Positions 42,528 to 54,900 of a stretch of 64,000 bases of DNA are shown in pieces. This stretch comes from Pisaster brevispinus (Eukaryota; Echinodermata; Asteroidea; Forcipulatida; Asteriidae): contig JAMKCF010000001.1 of the NCBI GenBank assembly GCA_023634235.1, forward strand, positions 14,890,258-14,954,257, written 5' to 3'. Below the pieces are notes generated by a model, which was not told where the DNA came from, made no database searches, and saw only the letters and a list, made by a program, of their open reading frames with translations. Each line of letters starts with the position of its first letter. The stretch's first letter is position 1. Both the position numbers and the translations under genes were made by a program.

Positions 42528-45500
42528 AGGAGCATTACAGGATTGGTAAGAAAACAATTTGTCTAAGATCACAGATTTACATAAAACTTACACGGTCTAA
42601 TGATGATGATAGTAGAAAACATCCCTTGAAATATTTCTGTCTGAAATGTCGTATTTGATGAGAAATAAATAAAACTAATTTCCCGTTTGGAGTTTATCGC
42701 TCAGTGAGCGTTTAATTAATTTTTTGAATCGATTTCGTAGATACTGCCCTCACACGACCAATAATAGTTTGTTTTTCTCTCAATTCGGCACACGCAAATA
42801 ATTCGCGAACAGTCGGTTTCTAAGTTCGCAGCAAACGTCGTTCTGAAATATGATCGATCTCGCCGCGCCAATCTGGTATGGTTGAACTCGCTTAAGCCAC
42901 CAAATTAACCCGCTGTGGAGGTGAGCCAAGAATACGAGGTTGTGCACTTAAACGTAGTCTGGCTCCCAGACCCTAAAATCTCCGACTTAGATTTCCATTA
43001 AGAGACGTCATGGAATATTTGGTCATGGAACTAGAGTAACTTAAACGCGGTCACACACACACACCCCCGGCCACACATTCTGCACTCACCACACTTTTTG
43101 CCGGGTTACGGGTCTGGATCTGGAAACCGAACAGATCGACCATCAGCAAAAATGGAAGATCTATTTTTTTTTTAAACAGGGCGTTTTAAACAGTCTGAAA
43201 GTGCAAAAAAGAAAAAAGAAAAAAGAAAGATCAAAAGCAAAGTACAACAGAGAACACAAAAATACGCTATCTCTGTTATCCACGTCGATGAAAATACCAG
43301 TATCCATTATGCAGAGATGGCGTCGAACTTCAACTGAATTGAAATGTCGCATGCAGAGTTGGCCACGTTTCTACTTGACGCACACGTAGGCCTACATGCA
43401 CATACGTCAAGCACAACAAGAAGCAGCACATTATCCATGTACTTTTCACAGAGCAAAGTATGTACTAGGCTATATAATTACGGACACTCGACTAATTTTA
43501 ATTTAATTTGTATAAGTTGAGGAGCTCATGAGTGGAGGAGCTCATGATTGAGAGGGCATGGAGGTAGAACTCCCTTTATGGAGAGGGTAACAAAATAAAG
43601 TCACGGTTTTGGGCCAGTTACAGACTAAAGCAGCATTCACAATCAGTGTTGAATTCGAAAATGGTCAGGTTTGCTCTTTGCTCATAATATTGAACTAGGC
43701 CTGCCTGGTTGTTACTTTTTTTTAAATGTAAATGACCCTCTCTTGTTTTATCGTGAGTGAACGACACAAAATGTATATGGAAACAAACATGACAGTGATA
43801 TTTGAATTTATTCATGTTGTTATAAATTATCTAACAAAAAGCGCAACTCTAAAAACGTAGAACCGCTTCAGTTCATTGATAGTACAATCACAAAAGATGA
43901 ATTTCCTTCATTTACAAGGAATAATTATTTTTATGAGACTCGTGTATTTTCCCACGGTTGAACCGCTGCACGTACGTGTAGTTTGTGTCTGGCCGGATGT
44001 TGTGTACAAAAATGTAAACTTATTTTCCCGCGTAAATACCATACAGCGTACACACACACAACGATTGTGGTTCGTGTGCGCCTGTACTGTCTGAACAGTT
44101 TCGTTATAGATACCATTGTGCGGACAGGGGTGTTTTAATTCCCTGTAACTTAAAATGCTCACGTTATTGATGCAAACAATTCGATGCAGAAAGGAAAATG
44201 CGACGTGTTACTGGGTTTTTTTTTATTGAAAACAAATCACTCGTGAAATTTTAATTAACTTTCCAGAACATTTAAACGCTACAAAAGAGCAACGCTGTGG
44301 CTAAATAATGGTACTCAGACAATTCCACCCTGTACCATTGGTGGTACCGTCCATGTCATCGCCACACACAAAAAACATACACGCAGCAAGTGACACATTT
44401 TCAAGAGAAGCAAAATGTGTCTTGCTATTTTGTTTTTATGTGTGACACTATCTAGATAGAACAACATGTTTACAAGAAGAAGGGGTATACGTTATTGATT
44501 CTGTTCAAATAAGTTTGTCCAGTTAAACCTTCCGATTAGTGCATGAATTTACCATTTTAGAAAAATGCGTTGGAGTTTTAGAGTTGACACCACGGAAGTT
44601 TTGACACGGACGTTTTAGCAACGGCTGTTTTGAAGCTGTGAAATAACTTTTCATTGGTCTGAATTTCAACTAAAAAATTATGTTGGAAAAACTTGTCCAA
44701 TTACAAAATTTGTTAGAGCAGTGTGTTGGTCAGGATGTACACTTCCCAAGTTCGTTTTGGACTAAGCAATCAGCCGTCGGGTTGCAGAAATCAGGTAGAC
44801 TTGAGGAATTTCTCAATACAAAATTGACCAAGACTGGATGGACGTAAAACCCTCAAAATGACGTGGCAAAATGTTTTCTGAAATGTAAAATAAATATGAC
44901 ATGATGAAGGAGTACCGGTAGATTATTCAGGATTATTTTACCGTTTTTGGCTATTTTGTACGATAAAGGGTTCCAGAGATTATGATTTCATTTATCCACC
45001 AAACTTGTGTTTTCCAGGTAAAAGGCGCGCGCGAACCTGCGAATGTATTCAGCAAGTTTACAACGACAAAGTCAAAGACACATCTTGATTGCACGGAGCT
45101 CGGATATGGCGTGTCAAACGTTGCAATATTTGATAAATGTACAATGTATGTGCAATGTTTCTCATCTATATACGATGATTGTCACACATGTGCGATATTC
45201 GTTTTATGTATGCAGTATATGTAATATAATGCTATAATTTGTAATATATGTGCGATAATTTGCAATATATATGTGATAATTTGTAATATATATGCAATAA
45301 TTTTTTAATGTATGCGATCATTTTTTAAATATATATTTGATAATGTTTAAATATATAATATATGCGATCATGCGATAATTGTTTAATATATATGCGATAA
45401 TTTTATATATGTATTTAATAATTTTTAAATATATAGTATATGCGATCATTTGTATGCGATGTTTTGTGATATACGTATGCGATAATTGAATATACATGTG

Positions 45501-46378
45501 CGATGTTACACCAATATATATTTGATGTTCGTTCAATATATGTGCGAAAACGGAATTGTGGGATATAGTATGGCTTCCTGTCCACTTGAGCCCCGTATCC
45601 TTGATGTTTTAGATTGGGCCAGACTATGGATGGTATAGTATGGTTCACTGAGGTGGGCGTACGGGTTTAACGAGACTGATGGTCAGGGAATGAGACTTGA
45701 TTCGCGTATACAAGGGAATAAAATGGCTGCGGAAGCAGGAGACCATGGACAGTTTTTTTTAATTTCTTTACGTGATTTCATCAATTTTTGTGAAGTGAAG
45801 TACTCTTCAAACGAATTTTCTGATGCATAATATATTGTGCTGAGACTCGAGCGGTACGTGCGTGCTTTAGTAATCATCCATGACAACCTACGGGAATTAT
45901 CATCATCTGACGTAAAGCATAAACATGATAAACGATAGTTGCACTACATTGTTGATGTTGACGTTAACGTTGTTAGTGACACTGACAGTGACACTGATGA
46001 CCACGATGCTGACGTCGGGCCGGGCCGTTCACTAGCAGCAGTAATTGCATCTCCAGAGAAAATATCAGCATTGTTGTGAGTAATGCAGGAAATCAAGACC
46101 TTGAGGAATGAGAGACTCATGAAACACGTCAGCATGGTCATCAGTGTCACTGTCAGTGTCACTAACAACGTTAACGTCAACATCAACAACATTGCTACTG
46201 TCGTTTATCATGTTTATGCAAGTTACGTCAGATGATGATAATCCGTAGGTTGTCATGGATGATTTACTAAAGCACGCACGTACCGCTCGAGTCTCAGCAC
46301 AATATCTTCTGCATCAGAAAATTCGTTTGAAGAGTACTTACTTCTTCACTTCACAAAAATTGATGAAATCACGTAAAA

Positions 46379-47083
46379 GGCCATGAGAATGAAAGTTATA
46401 GATTTGCGTCCGGGCATTTTTGAAATGACATGATAAGGCTTTTTTCATTTTTCATTATTCATTATTTTCTCGGAGTAAGCTTCTTCAACGATGTAATTGC
46501 AATATAACAAGTGTGTATGTAGTTATTAATGCTAGTGATGCGTAATACCATGCGTACTAAACTACAGCGGCGTCCGTCCAAAATTCTCAAAATACCGCCC
46601 GTTCAAAAAATGTAGCGCCCGGGACAACAGAATCACGACGTACGTGTACACATGCACAAGCCACCGTTTCGATGCGCAATAGATCGATCTTGTTGTATGT
46701 GTGCAGCGACTGGTACCCAGAAGTCGGCTATTTCGTAACAGCATTTCGCGTGCATTTTTCTCTGTGTCGCGGGGCATCCTGACTACATTTTTAGTCGATG
46801 AACGGAACCTTGTCTCAAAGACTCAATAATTAAGTCGACCCCGCGCTATCATGAGAGATATTATTGTACATTGTCCACCCTGTGGAGAACCCTGCTTGTA
46901 CTACTAGTAAAATGCGAAAATATAACTTTTTACCGTTGTTTGATGATTTGAAACTTGAAAATTTGTGATGCAGTCTTGTTTGTGAAAATAATGAAATTTG
47001 TTGAAAATAATGGAATTTTTCGGCGGTAGCTTTCAGAGCATGCGGGCGGTGGACGCAAATCTATCATTTTCATTCTCATGGCC
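46379..47083. mobile_element. 705-bp inverted-repeat insertion in the right palindrome arm
   Basis: Starts GGCCATGAGAATGAAA and ends with its reverse complement; pairing extends through GATTTGCGTCC, about 31 of 33 positions. The flanks are ...GTAAAA and TAAAG..., so a 3-4-bp A/T-rich duplication is likely. It is absent from the left arm, which gives the empty site. No coding sequence recognised. Confidence 0.85.
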
Positions 47084-47105
47084 TAAAGAAATAAAAAACT
47101 GTCCA

Positions 47106-47275
47106 GCCGTCGATTTCACCAAACTCTTCCTAACTTAGGATTAATCTTAGGACTTAGGACGAGTCCCAGCCTTGCACTGTAACATGTAAACCTTAAGATT
47201 AACCTAAGTTAGGACTAGTTACTCGTCCTAACTCGAGATAGGATTAATCCTAGCGTTTCGTGAAATCGGCTGCTG
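47106..47275. mobile_element. ~170-bp MITE in the right palindrome arm
   Basis: The ends pair as CGATTTCACCAAAC and GTTTCGTGAAATCG. Internal sequence is also self-complementary (TTAGGATTAATC/GGATTAATCCTA, CTTAGGACGAGT/ACTCGTCCTAA). It is absent from the left arm. Confidence 0.8.
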
Positions 47276-48340
47276 GGTCTCCTTGTTCCGCAGCCATTTT
47301 ATTCCCTTGTATACGCGAATCAAGTCTCATTCCCTGACCATCAGTCTAGTTAAACCTGTACGCCCACCTCAGTGAACCATACTATACCATCCATAGTCTG
47401 GCCCGTTCTAAAACATCAAGGATACGGGGCTCAAGTGGACAGGAAGCCATACTATATCCCACAATTCCGTTTTCGCACATATATTGAACGAACATCAAAC
47501 ATACATTGGTGTAACATCGCACATAAATTATCGCATACGTATATCACAAAACATCGCATACAAATGATCGCATATAATATTTATTTAAAAATTATCAAAT
47601 ACATATATAAAATTATCGCATATATTAAACAATTATCGCATGATCGCATATAATATATATTTAAAAATTATCAAATATATATAAAAAAATGATCGCATAT
47701 ATTAAAAAATTAGCGCATACATATTACAAATTATCACATATATATTGCAATTTATCGTACATATATTACAAATTACTGCATATATATTACATATATTGCA
47801 TACATAAAACGAATATCGCACATGTGTGACAATCATCGCATATATATGAGAAACATCGCACATACATTGTACATTTATCAAATATTGCAACGTTTGACAC
47901 GCCATACTCGGAGGTAGCAACTATACCTCCATGCTGTTTGCAACACACATGCCCACACACGTGCCGTACGCGTATGAAAGAGAGCCTCATTATTTATGCG
48001 GATGACCCTTCGGTGGCCTTTCAATAACAACCGCATACGGGACGGCCACCAAAGCCCGATTAGGAACGAGTATATCAACGGCTGTCCGTGCTGAAACGCA
48101 TGAGGGCGATATTCAAAAATCTATCCAGGGAAATTTGCAAGCCCGGACCATGCCTGGATATTCAAATGATTTCATGCAAAAGTGTAATCGGTTTTTCACT
48201 ATTTTTTCGTGACCCAGATGGCCGATCGATCTCAAACTTCTACAGGTTTGTCAGTTTATGTATATGGTGGATTACATAAAGTGCTTACACTGCCAGCAAC
48301 TGTTTTGTTAGCAAAAACCAATCCTGTAATGCACCTTTAA

Positions 48341-50145
48341 CGTCTGTTGGTGAATAAGCTGCCACGACCGCTTACGGATTTCCTGATCGCTGATTGGTCA
48401 ACCACGAAACATGCTCGTCCACTGACGTGCCCGGATGTACTTGTAAACAAAGTGCGTGGCTGCTGTTACCGATTGTTTTGTTGGGGGTCTTTGGGGAGTT
48501 TTCAAACTGAAGGATTGGTGGCCAAATTTGTTATGACGATTTGGGGTACTTGGAGAACAAAGGATATAATTTAAAATGGGGGTGATGGTCTGGATAATTA
48601 TTACATTATTAAATTGGGGAACAAAATATTACATTTTGAAGGTGAGTTGCAAATTTCAAGTTTACAAAGTTTTTACTACTGGTTTATTCAGTAATTTTTT
48701 AAATCATGGTCAGGAATTACTTGGGTAGTTGGATGGTTGGAGGGTCAAATTCCTACTGTTTGGGTCCTTGTCAAACATAAATGCTCGATACAACAAAAAC
48801 TCAAGTGAGCGAGATAAGATTTGATTTATATTCTACATACAATTCCCTTATTTTTAAGTCACATTCACTGCATAAACATGTAACACTATATTATTATCAA
48901 AGATAAGGCACAGTTCAAAACAGTTCAGCTGCTTCCATTAAAATTAAACAAATACAAATATACAAAACAAATAACTAGCTGCTCCATCATTAGATAAATT
49001 TTAAAAAATCAAACAAAAGAGTACAAGCACAGATGTAATAAAAAAATATATATATATAAAACGTATTTAGCAAGTTGTAACGCCTACACACCCACACTGT
49101 AAGTTGGCAATGTTTAAATGGACTTTTTATGACAGTTTATTGCTGAATGGAAAGTTAACAGTACATCTACTTGTACATGTACATGTCAGTCCTGATTTGA
49201 GGCGTGTGATCGCATCCGCACGCCATCGCACGCCTAAAAGCTTCCTCACGCGTGCGAAAAATCACACGCCTGATCCCTCTATATCGCACGCCTTGGCATA
49301 CATTTCCAGCGTAATCATACTTCATAATTTGTAAAATAAAATAACGTCGTAAAAAATTAATTGTTTGTAATTTTCAAAATCCTTCAAAATTCTGGCGATA
49401 AAGTTCCTTGTCTTGATATTTACTAGCCACGCTCGTTTATTTCAGTAAACGAACGTAAAAACACGCACTGTTAGTCTGGCTCTCTCCTCCGTGTTCCATA
49501 CTACGATACGTAGGCGAGTAGGGAAACACACAACTCGATTTTCCAGGGGTTAGAAGACGTGCGGTGGAGTCTAATTGCGACCTCCTTCTGGTTATATATT
49601 ATACAAAATTGTAACCTCGTTCTTATAAACACACCGCTCTCGCCGCACATTTTCCCCCAATGTGCGTCGTCGACCGATCGTTCAATCGAAAATGTATTGC
49701 GAAAGAAGTTTTAAACAAGCGATCCTTTATTCACGAATCCATGGAAATGGTTGTTGATGAAAAAAGTATTATCATAGAGGTAATATAGACCTACATGGTA
49801 TTATTAAGGGCAGAAATTAGGGGACAAGATTGTCAAAAACGCAAGTTTGCGAACTTCACTTCCGGTTTTTTAAATTTTTATTTTATTTTTAAGCTTCGAC
49901 AATTGTATGCACCTTTGAGTGTTTAGATTAATAAGTATCAATCATGGGAGATTTTGATACAAAATGTCCACATGCTAACCTTTTTATTAAACTTCTCAAA
50001 CTCCCCGCATCGTTAACAGAATACCCCCGCCCCACCACAATGGCCAATTTTGTGCGTTCACAGTAGATGATCAGTAACCATTCATTGACATTTGCAGCTG
50101 GGAGCACTTGTCGAGTCTAACTGTGGCTTGCAGCCTTCATGGATA
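48341..50145. other. No gene recognised
   Basis: AT-rich, with a TA-run near 49048-49060 and a GCACGCC/CGCACGCC-rich patch at 49200-49290. Short frames only. Confidence 0.5.
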
Positions 50146-50182
50146 CTAGCGGGATGCCGCGCTTCGCGCGGCATCCCGCTAG
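50146..50182. repeat. Perfect GC-rich hairpin
   Basis: CTAGCGGGATGCCGCG, loop CTTCG, CGCGGCATCCCGCTAG: 16-bp perfect arms in an otherwise AT-rich neighbourhood. Not coding. Confidence 0.85.
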
Positions 50183-52807
50183 ATGGGAGCGATTCTTGTG
50201 TTTAAAATGCTGCAAATGTAATGTGGGGTGAGGGGGGGGGGGTAACTGGAGGGACACTCAGAGGTAATCATTTTGTAGAATTAAATTGGCTCGGTAACGG
50301 TAGGTAAAAATCGGTACGCAATGTTGAGTGGGGTCGAAACGTCGCCTGCCCTCCTCACCCTTCTCGTCCCTTTTCTCCAACTACGAAGCATAATTTGGGG
50401 GTGTATGGCCGGAGTTGAGTTGTAATATTGGGAAAATTTGTACTTGGCAATGGTGCATGCTCGGCATGATCATTTGTAGGTATTTTGATGATGTTAAAAC
50501 TTGTGTTGAGCGACTAACATATACAAATTATGTCTAAGCAATCCATTGGTTTCTTTGTATGAAATTCCGCTTCTGTGCTCCTGTATCTATTTGTTACTAC
50601 TGTAACTGGATTTCCTTTTTTCTTTAATTCTTTATTTCGTTGTTTCTCTTTATCTTTATTTGTTTCACACCTTTTCTATATCCGTGTTTTGCCGTTTGTT
50701 TCTTTGTACATGTATTGTACTTTTAATTACTTTCTCAGTATATTTCGGTTTTTCTGTATGTCTTTAGTTTTGCATTTTTTTGTTTTCTGAGTTGTTTTTC
50801 TCTTATTTCTTTGTTTGTTGATTTCCAGGGCAACGTGTCCCCACTAATGCCGGCCATGACTATATACTGCTTGTCTTTATTTTATGTTGTTATTAAGTAA
50901 ATGAGTAAGCAATTTATCACTTTAAGAAATAAATAATAGTGGAGAAACATATAAAGGGGACATAGGAGGCCATGTCAATCTAAAAAAATTACCTGGATGA
51001 CAAAGTTTCATTAACAGAAATGTGCAGTATCCTTATAAATGTGGATTTCTTTTTGCGCACTTTCGAGCATAATTTTAATTTAATCATCTCAGTCATTGTT
51101 GAATTAATTTTATTCACTACACTTAGTATTTCCCCGCCAGTTGACTAAATGTCGTTCCCGAGTCCTACAAAAACATAACACACTGCTACTACACTTATTT
51201 AATTGGCAAAACCCCCCATTTATGTTTTTAATATGCCAAATTTATCCCGAAATCAACACCCACAGATCATCTGACCCTCACGCAAGCTCCGCTAGTTACA
51301 GACCTAATAATCCCGCAAAAAAACAAAACATGCGTGACGGGTTTGAAACACGCAAGGGCCGACCAATGCTACCGTCGCACGCAATCGCTGGCAGACGTCG
51401 GCACACCAACGCAGACCCCAACCCACGGGTACCCCGACATCGCCCCAAGGACGCATCAACTAAGCAGGGTGCGGGCGCCAGTCGACGTAAAAAAAAATGG
51501 CGCGCTTCTAATCCAAGATGGCGCGCTTCTAATCCAAAATGGCGATTTAACGATCATTATAGTATAGATGTATCTAATGACTACACTACGATTGGCTGAG
51601 CAGACGTACTCAAACACGCTGTCATTATACATGTACATTGTACATTGTACATTGTACATGTACAATAAGTACTTGTACATGAATCTTTTTTTGTACAATG
51701 ATCGTTGCCCCCCCCCCCCAAAAAAAAAAAGATAAATAAAAATAAATAAATAAAATAAAAAATCAGTGTCGACTCTCATTGCGCAATCTGCGCTCCAGCT
51801 GGAAGTTACTTCCAACAACTTTGGAAAGACCATTGAAATCGCGACACGTGATTGGAAAAACTTAGTTATGAAGACATTATGCGGACGGAATAAAGCCACG
51901 ATTTTGAAATTAGCCACAAAATTGCGCGATGGATTTAGTCAATAGGTCTCAGTTTTTTGGTTTTAGAAGTTGTTAGAGTGCCTGGGCGACATAAACTGTA
52001 CTCAAAACAAATCACCTCGAGAGGAAAAACTTTGAAAATCAGAGGTGGTTTGAATATACAAAACACAACAATATGATTTTATTCAACACGGATCTGCATA
52101 TTCATTTTATATACACATATTTACAGTTATTCATTTTATATACCCATATTTATATTGTTTGTATGAAATAATTACCACTGTGCCACCAATAAATATAAAA
52201 GAGCGTCTGAAAACGTTGGTGCAGTTCCTCGCATGATACATGTAATTAGGCCTTATCACTTTTAATATATAGGAATAAACAAGTAAATGCCTGTTTTATT
52301 ACTTCTTAGGGTCTCAAAGAAAGAAAATCATCTTCCCCAAATGTTAATCCTACTGAAAGTCTTAAAAGTAAAATACTGCTTCTCATATAATGAAGATACA
52401 AAACATACGAATCACAGCTGAATGTGCAGTTTGAATTTGCATTAAAAATTGCTTAAAGAAGAAAATTTTTAGAACAAGCGAAACAAAAAGGGAAATACTT
52501 TAAAACATGTAATGAAAAATATTTTTTAAATGAATAGGAATATTTATTATAAACAAGTCAATTAAAATTATATTGCTTAAACAAAAAACATACTGCTAAC
52601 AATCGAAATGAGTGCACATTATCTTACAGCTTCGTTAAAGGCAAAGTATAGCTTGGTTTTTGGAACAGTTCAATTGTTTTAATACTATATAAATGTAGAT
52701 AGCTTTATACAATAAAACTAACATGTGAAAATTTCAAAAGGTGGTGGCGTTTTTTGGGGTTTTTTAAGGCTTTTCAGTATCATTAATTTACTAAAAACAA
52801 ATTGGGC
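50183..52807. repeat. Non-genic stretch with short tandem repeats
   Basis: T-rich DNA to about 50830. At 51490-51545, a 22-bp unit ATGGCGCGCTTCTAATCCAA occurs about 2.3 times, each copy beginning with a YY1-like AAGATGGCG/AAAATGGCG. At 51625-51665 lie TACATTGTACATTG-type repeats, then C and A homopolymers near 51705-51730. No gene is supported. The frame at 51141-51599 has no recognisable motif. Confidence 0.55.
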
Positions 52808-53917
52808 TCAATCATGCGTTATTGTTTGTTTTACTATTCTTGTTAGGTTTCGATTATAAGTGTCGATGGCCTTGATACATTTTTGCCACGTTGACACTCT
52901 TTCTGCGTCTGTTCCTGGCGTCATGTTTTCGACTGCTTGTCGAATTTCGTCTAACTTGCGCACCCCCCTGCAATTCGCGTTCACCCTTTCTTCGTCCTTG
53001 AAGATAAGCCCAGCAAGTTTTCGCGCAAACGCCATGCTGTCTGGCAACAGATATGTCAAGCTGTGCAAGACCCCCTCCCTAAAAACTAGGCGTGGTTCAC
53101 CCTTTTCGTTGAACTTCCTCTCCAAGATGTCTGTCGCCTGCTCTTTCTTCTTAAGCCCCAGGAAGTTGACGATTTCTTCGATCTCTTCTGCAGCTCGCAA
53201 CCTCTCTTTTGTCCTCTTCAACTCGTCTTCCAATCCCCTATTGCTTTGAGAGTGGCCTTGCACCCAAGGTCTAAAGTGGCTGTTGGACGAAGCTTGGTGG
53301 CTGAAAGCATCTCCAAGTGAGAGTCGCGCATATGGAGATTGGCGACGATGGGGGTGGGGAGACGGGCGACATGGCGATTTGAGTAGACGTGGAGAGGGAG
53401 AGGGAGACCGACGACGAACGGCATATGGAAGGCGATGGGGAGAACGGAGGTTGGGGATGGAGTGACGCTGATGGTGTAAAGATGATAGCGTTTGCCTGCG
53501 AAACGGCGAAAACCTAATTGGTGGCCGGACTGAAGATTGAAACAAAGGTGATCGTCGAGATGTGATGGGACTTATTGGTGGTTCTATTTCCATCGGTTCC
53601 GGTGGTGGTGACCGAGGCGGAGTTGGTGACCGAGGCGGAGTTGGCGACCGAGGCGGGGTGGGTGACCGAGGCGGGGTGGAAGACCGAGGCGACCGAGGTG
53701 GAGAGGGTGACCGAGGTGGGGAGGGTGACTGCGTCATTGCAGATTTCTTCTTCAGAGCATCTCGCTTGGCAATTTTCTCTTCGATGCTCTGCAAAGAAAC
53801 TTCTGCAATGTCAGATAGAGCCTCGACGGTCATCCCTGCGGGCAGTTGATAGTCCCATCCGTTGTCGCTGTCTTCGCTGTCATCTGCTGGCTTCACTTCG
53901 GCAAGTAAAAACGCCAA
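52808..53917 (-). CDS. Protein with TPPRSP repeats and BEN-like C-terminus
   Basis: Open minus-strand frame of 369 codons with no ATG at its start. A splice acceptor (gttatag) lies directly upstream, so this is a 3' exon. N-terminal acidic part (DDSEDSDNGWDYQLP), then hexamer repeats of TPPRSP (coded by an 18-bp DNA repeat, about 53600-53740), an SP/RP-rich central part (RRRSPSPSPR), a coiled-coil-like DELKRTKERLRAAEEIEE, and a C-terminal domain with FARKLAGLIFKDEERVNANC and RGVRKLDEIRQAVE. The last part resembles BEN domains, which bind DNA and occur in host regulators and transposon proteins (tentative). SR/SP repeats suggest a nuclear protein. Confidence 0.6.
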   Translation of the reverse strand: MAFLLAEVKPADDSEDSDNGWDYQLPAGMTVEALSDIAEVSLQSIEEKIAKRDALKKKSAMTQSPSPPRSPSPPRSPRSSTPPRSPTPPRSPTPPRSPTPPRSPPPEPMEIEPPISPITSRRSPLFQSSVRPPIRFSPFRRQTLSSLHHQRHSIPNLRSPHRLPYAVRRRSPSPSPRLLKSPCRPSPHPHRRQSPYARLSLGDAFSHQASSNSHFRPWVQGHSQSNRGLEDELKRTKERLRAAEEIEEIVNFLGLKKKEQATDILERKFNEKGEPRLVFREGVLHSLTYLLPDSMAFARKLAGLIFKDEERVNANCRGVRKLDEIRQAVENMTPGTDAERVSTWQKCIKAIDTYNRNLTRIVKQTITHD

Positions 53918-54577
53918 CTATAACATGGGTCAGATTATAAACAAATGCCACATTTTATTACATAGCCTTAAACATGATCAAAGTAATAAGCTGACATTTA
54001 TAGAGCGCTTTTTCAAGAGGTTGCAAAGCGCTAGGATGTGTCCAAAACAAATAAAAATAAAAATTAAAGATGGCCCAACCCAAGCATATTAAAGAGGAAA
54101 ACACATTGCTGTAGACAAAACAAGTTGGTCTCTAGCAATTTCTTGAAATAATCTAGTGAATTTACTCTTATGCAGCTATCTAAAATTGAATTCCACTGAG
54201 CCGGGCCCGCATTGGAGAAAGCTTAAAAATAAGGGGACACAATTTCGACGATTTGAAATTTTAGAATAGAAAAAGAAATATTCCGTAAAGTTTTGGGTAT
54301 CCAGAATGGTTTGAACATTTTATAGCCTGTGTTGGGTTTTTGTAATTGGCGTTATCTCTGTCCGGGTAATTCTTTATTTTATTATAATATTCATTTTCTT
54401 GACTTCTTTTTCTTCTTTATTACGATATTTGACAATGCAAGTGAAAACAAAATAAACCGAGTACGGTGAGAAGCATCTTTTGTTGTATCTTTGTCAAGAA
54501 ATGCCGAAAGTATTGACCTTTACACGTACATGTATAGGGCCAGTTGATTAAAAGCTTTTAACCCTTTAACTCATTAC

Positions 54578-54900
54578 CTTCTTTTTTTACTTGAGTAGTC
54601 TTTCCCGTCTGTGGTACTCGAGCAGTTTTTCACGTCTTTTGTACTTGAACAGCCGTCTTTCCCGTCTTTGGTACGCGAGCAGCCGTCTTTCCCGTCTTTG
54701 GTACTTGAGCAGCCGTCTTTCCCGTTTTTGATACGCGAGCAGTCAACTTCTGCGCTGATGGTCTCTTCTACTATGGCGCCAGCTGACTTAAAGACATCAG
54801 CCTTGGCCTTGGCCTTAACCAGTGCCTTCACTGCCACTGCAACCTCTGTACCGGGACGTGCTGGATGTGAGTGTTCGGTGTGAACATTTATTTTTGACAT
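54578..54900 (-). CDS. Exon encoding KDGCSSTKDG repeats
   Basis: From ATG 54900 (MSKINVHTEHS), an alanine/lysine-rich stretch (VKALVKAKAKADVFKS), then four to five 10-residue repeats like GKDGCSSTKD. A donor-like AG|gtaatg lies at 54577-54576. It could be the first exon of the gene at 52808-53917, but the phases I read do not join in frame, so the link is uncertain. No family recognised. Confidence 0.45.

Larger units (their letters stand above)
45099..47912. repeat. Giant interrupted palindrome
   Basis: The left arm 45099-46014 is matched in reverse complement by 46127-47912, around a 112-bp loop. Matching blocks include GGCGTGTCAAACG/CGTTTGACACGCC at the outer ends and GATGCTGACG/CGTCAGCATC at the inner ends. 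Both arms carry an AT-rich microsatellite-like block of TATATGCGATAATTT-type units (45160-45540 and 47480-47880). The right arm is longer because of insertions at 46379-47083 and 47106-47275 that the left arm lacks. Confidence 0.9.
42524..48340. mobile_element. TTAA-flanked inverted-repeat element B, 5.8 kb
   Basis: The left end after TTAA (42524-42527) reads AGGAGCATTACAGGATTGGT. The right end, reverse-complemented from before TTAA (48337-48340), reads AGGTGCATTACAGGATTGGT: 19 of 20 identical. It shares the left TTAA with element A. I see no transposase motif between its ends. The interior is mostly the giant palindrome at 45099-47912 plus about 2.5 kb of unassigned DNA (42528-45098) with a CA-rich patch near 43055. 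Alternatively the two ends belong to different copies brought together by deletion. Confidence 0.68.

Noticed and set aside
45415..47653. Paired ORFs beginning MNHTIPSIVW in both palindrome arms
   Set aside because: They are the same sequence seen in both arms, run into AT-rich repeats and show no domain; the similarity is due to the inverted repeat, not to a gene family.
50146..50182. Bacterial-type intrinsic terminator
   Set aside because: No T-run follows, and the surrounding DNA is eukaryotic.
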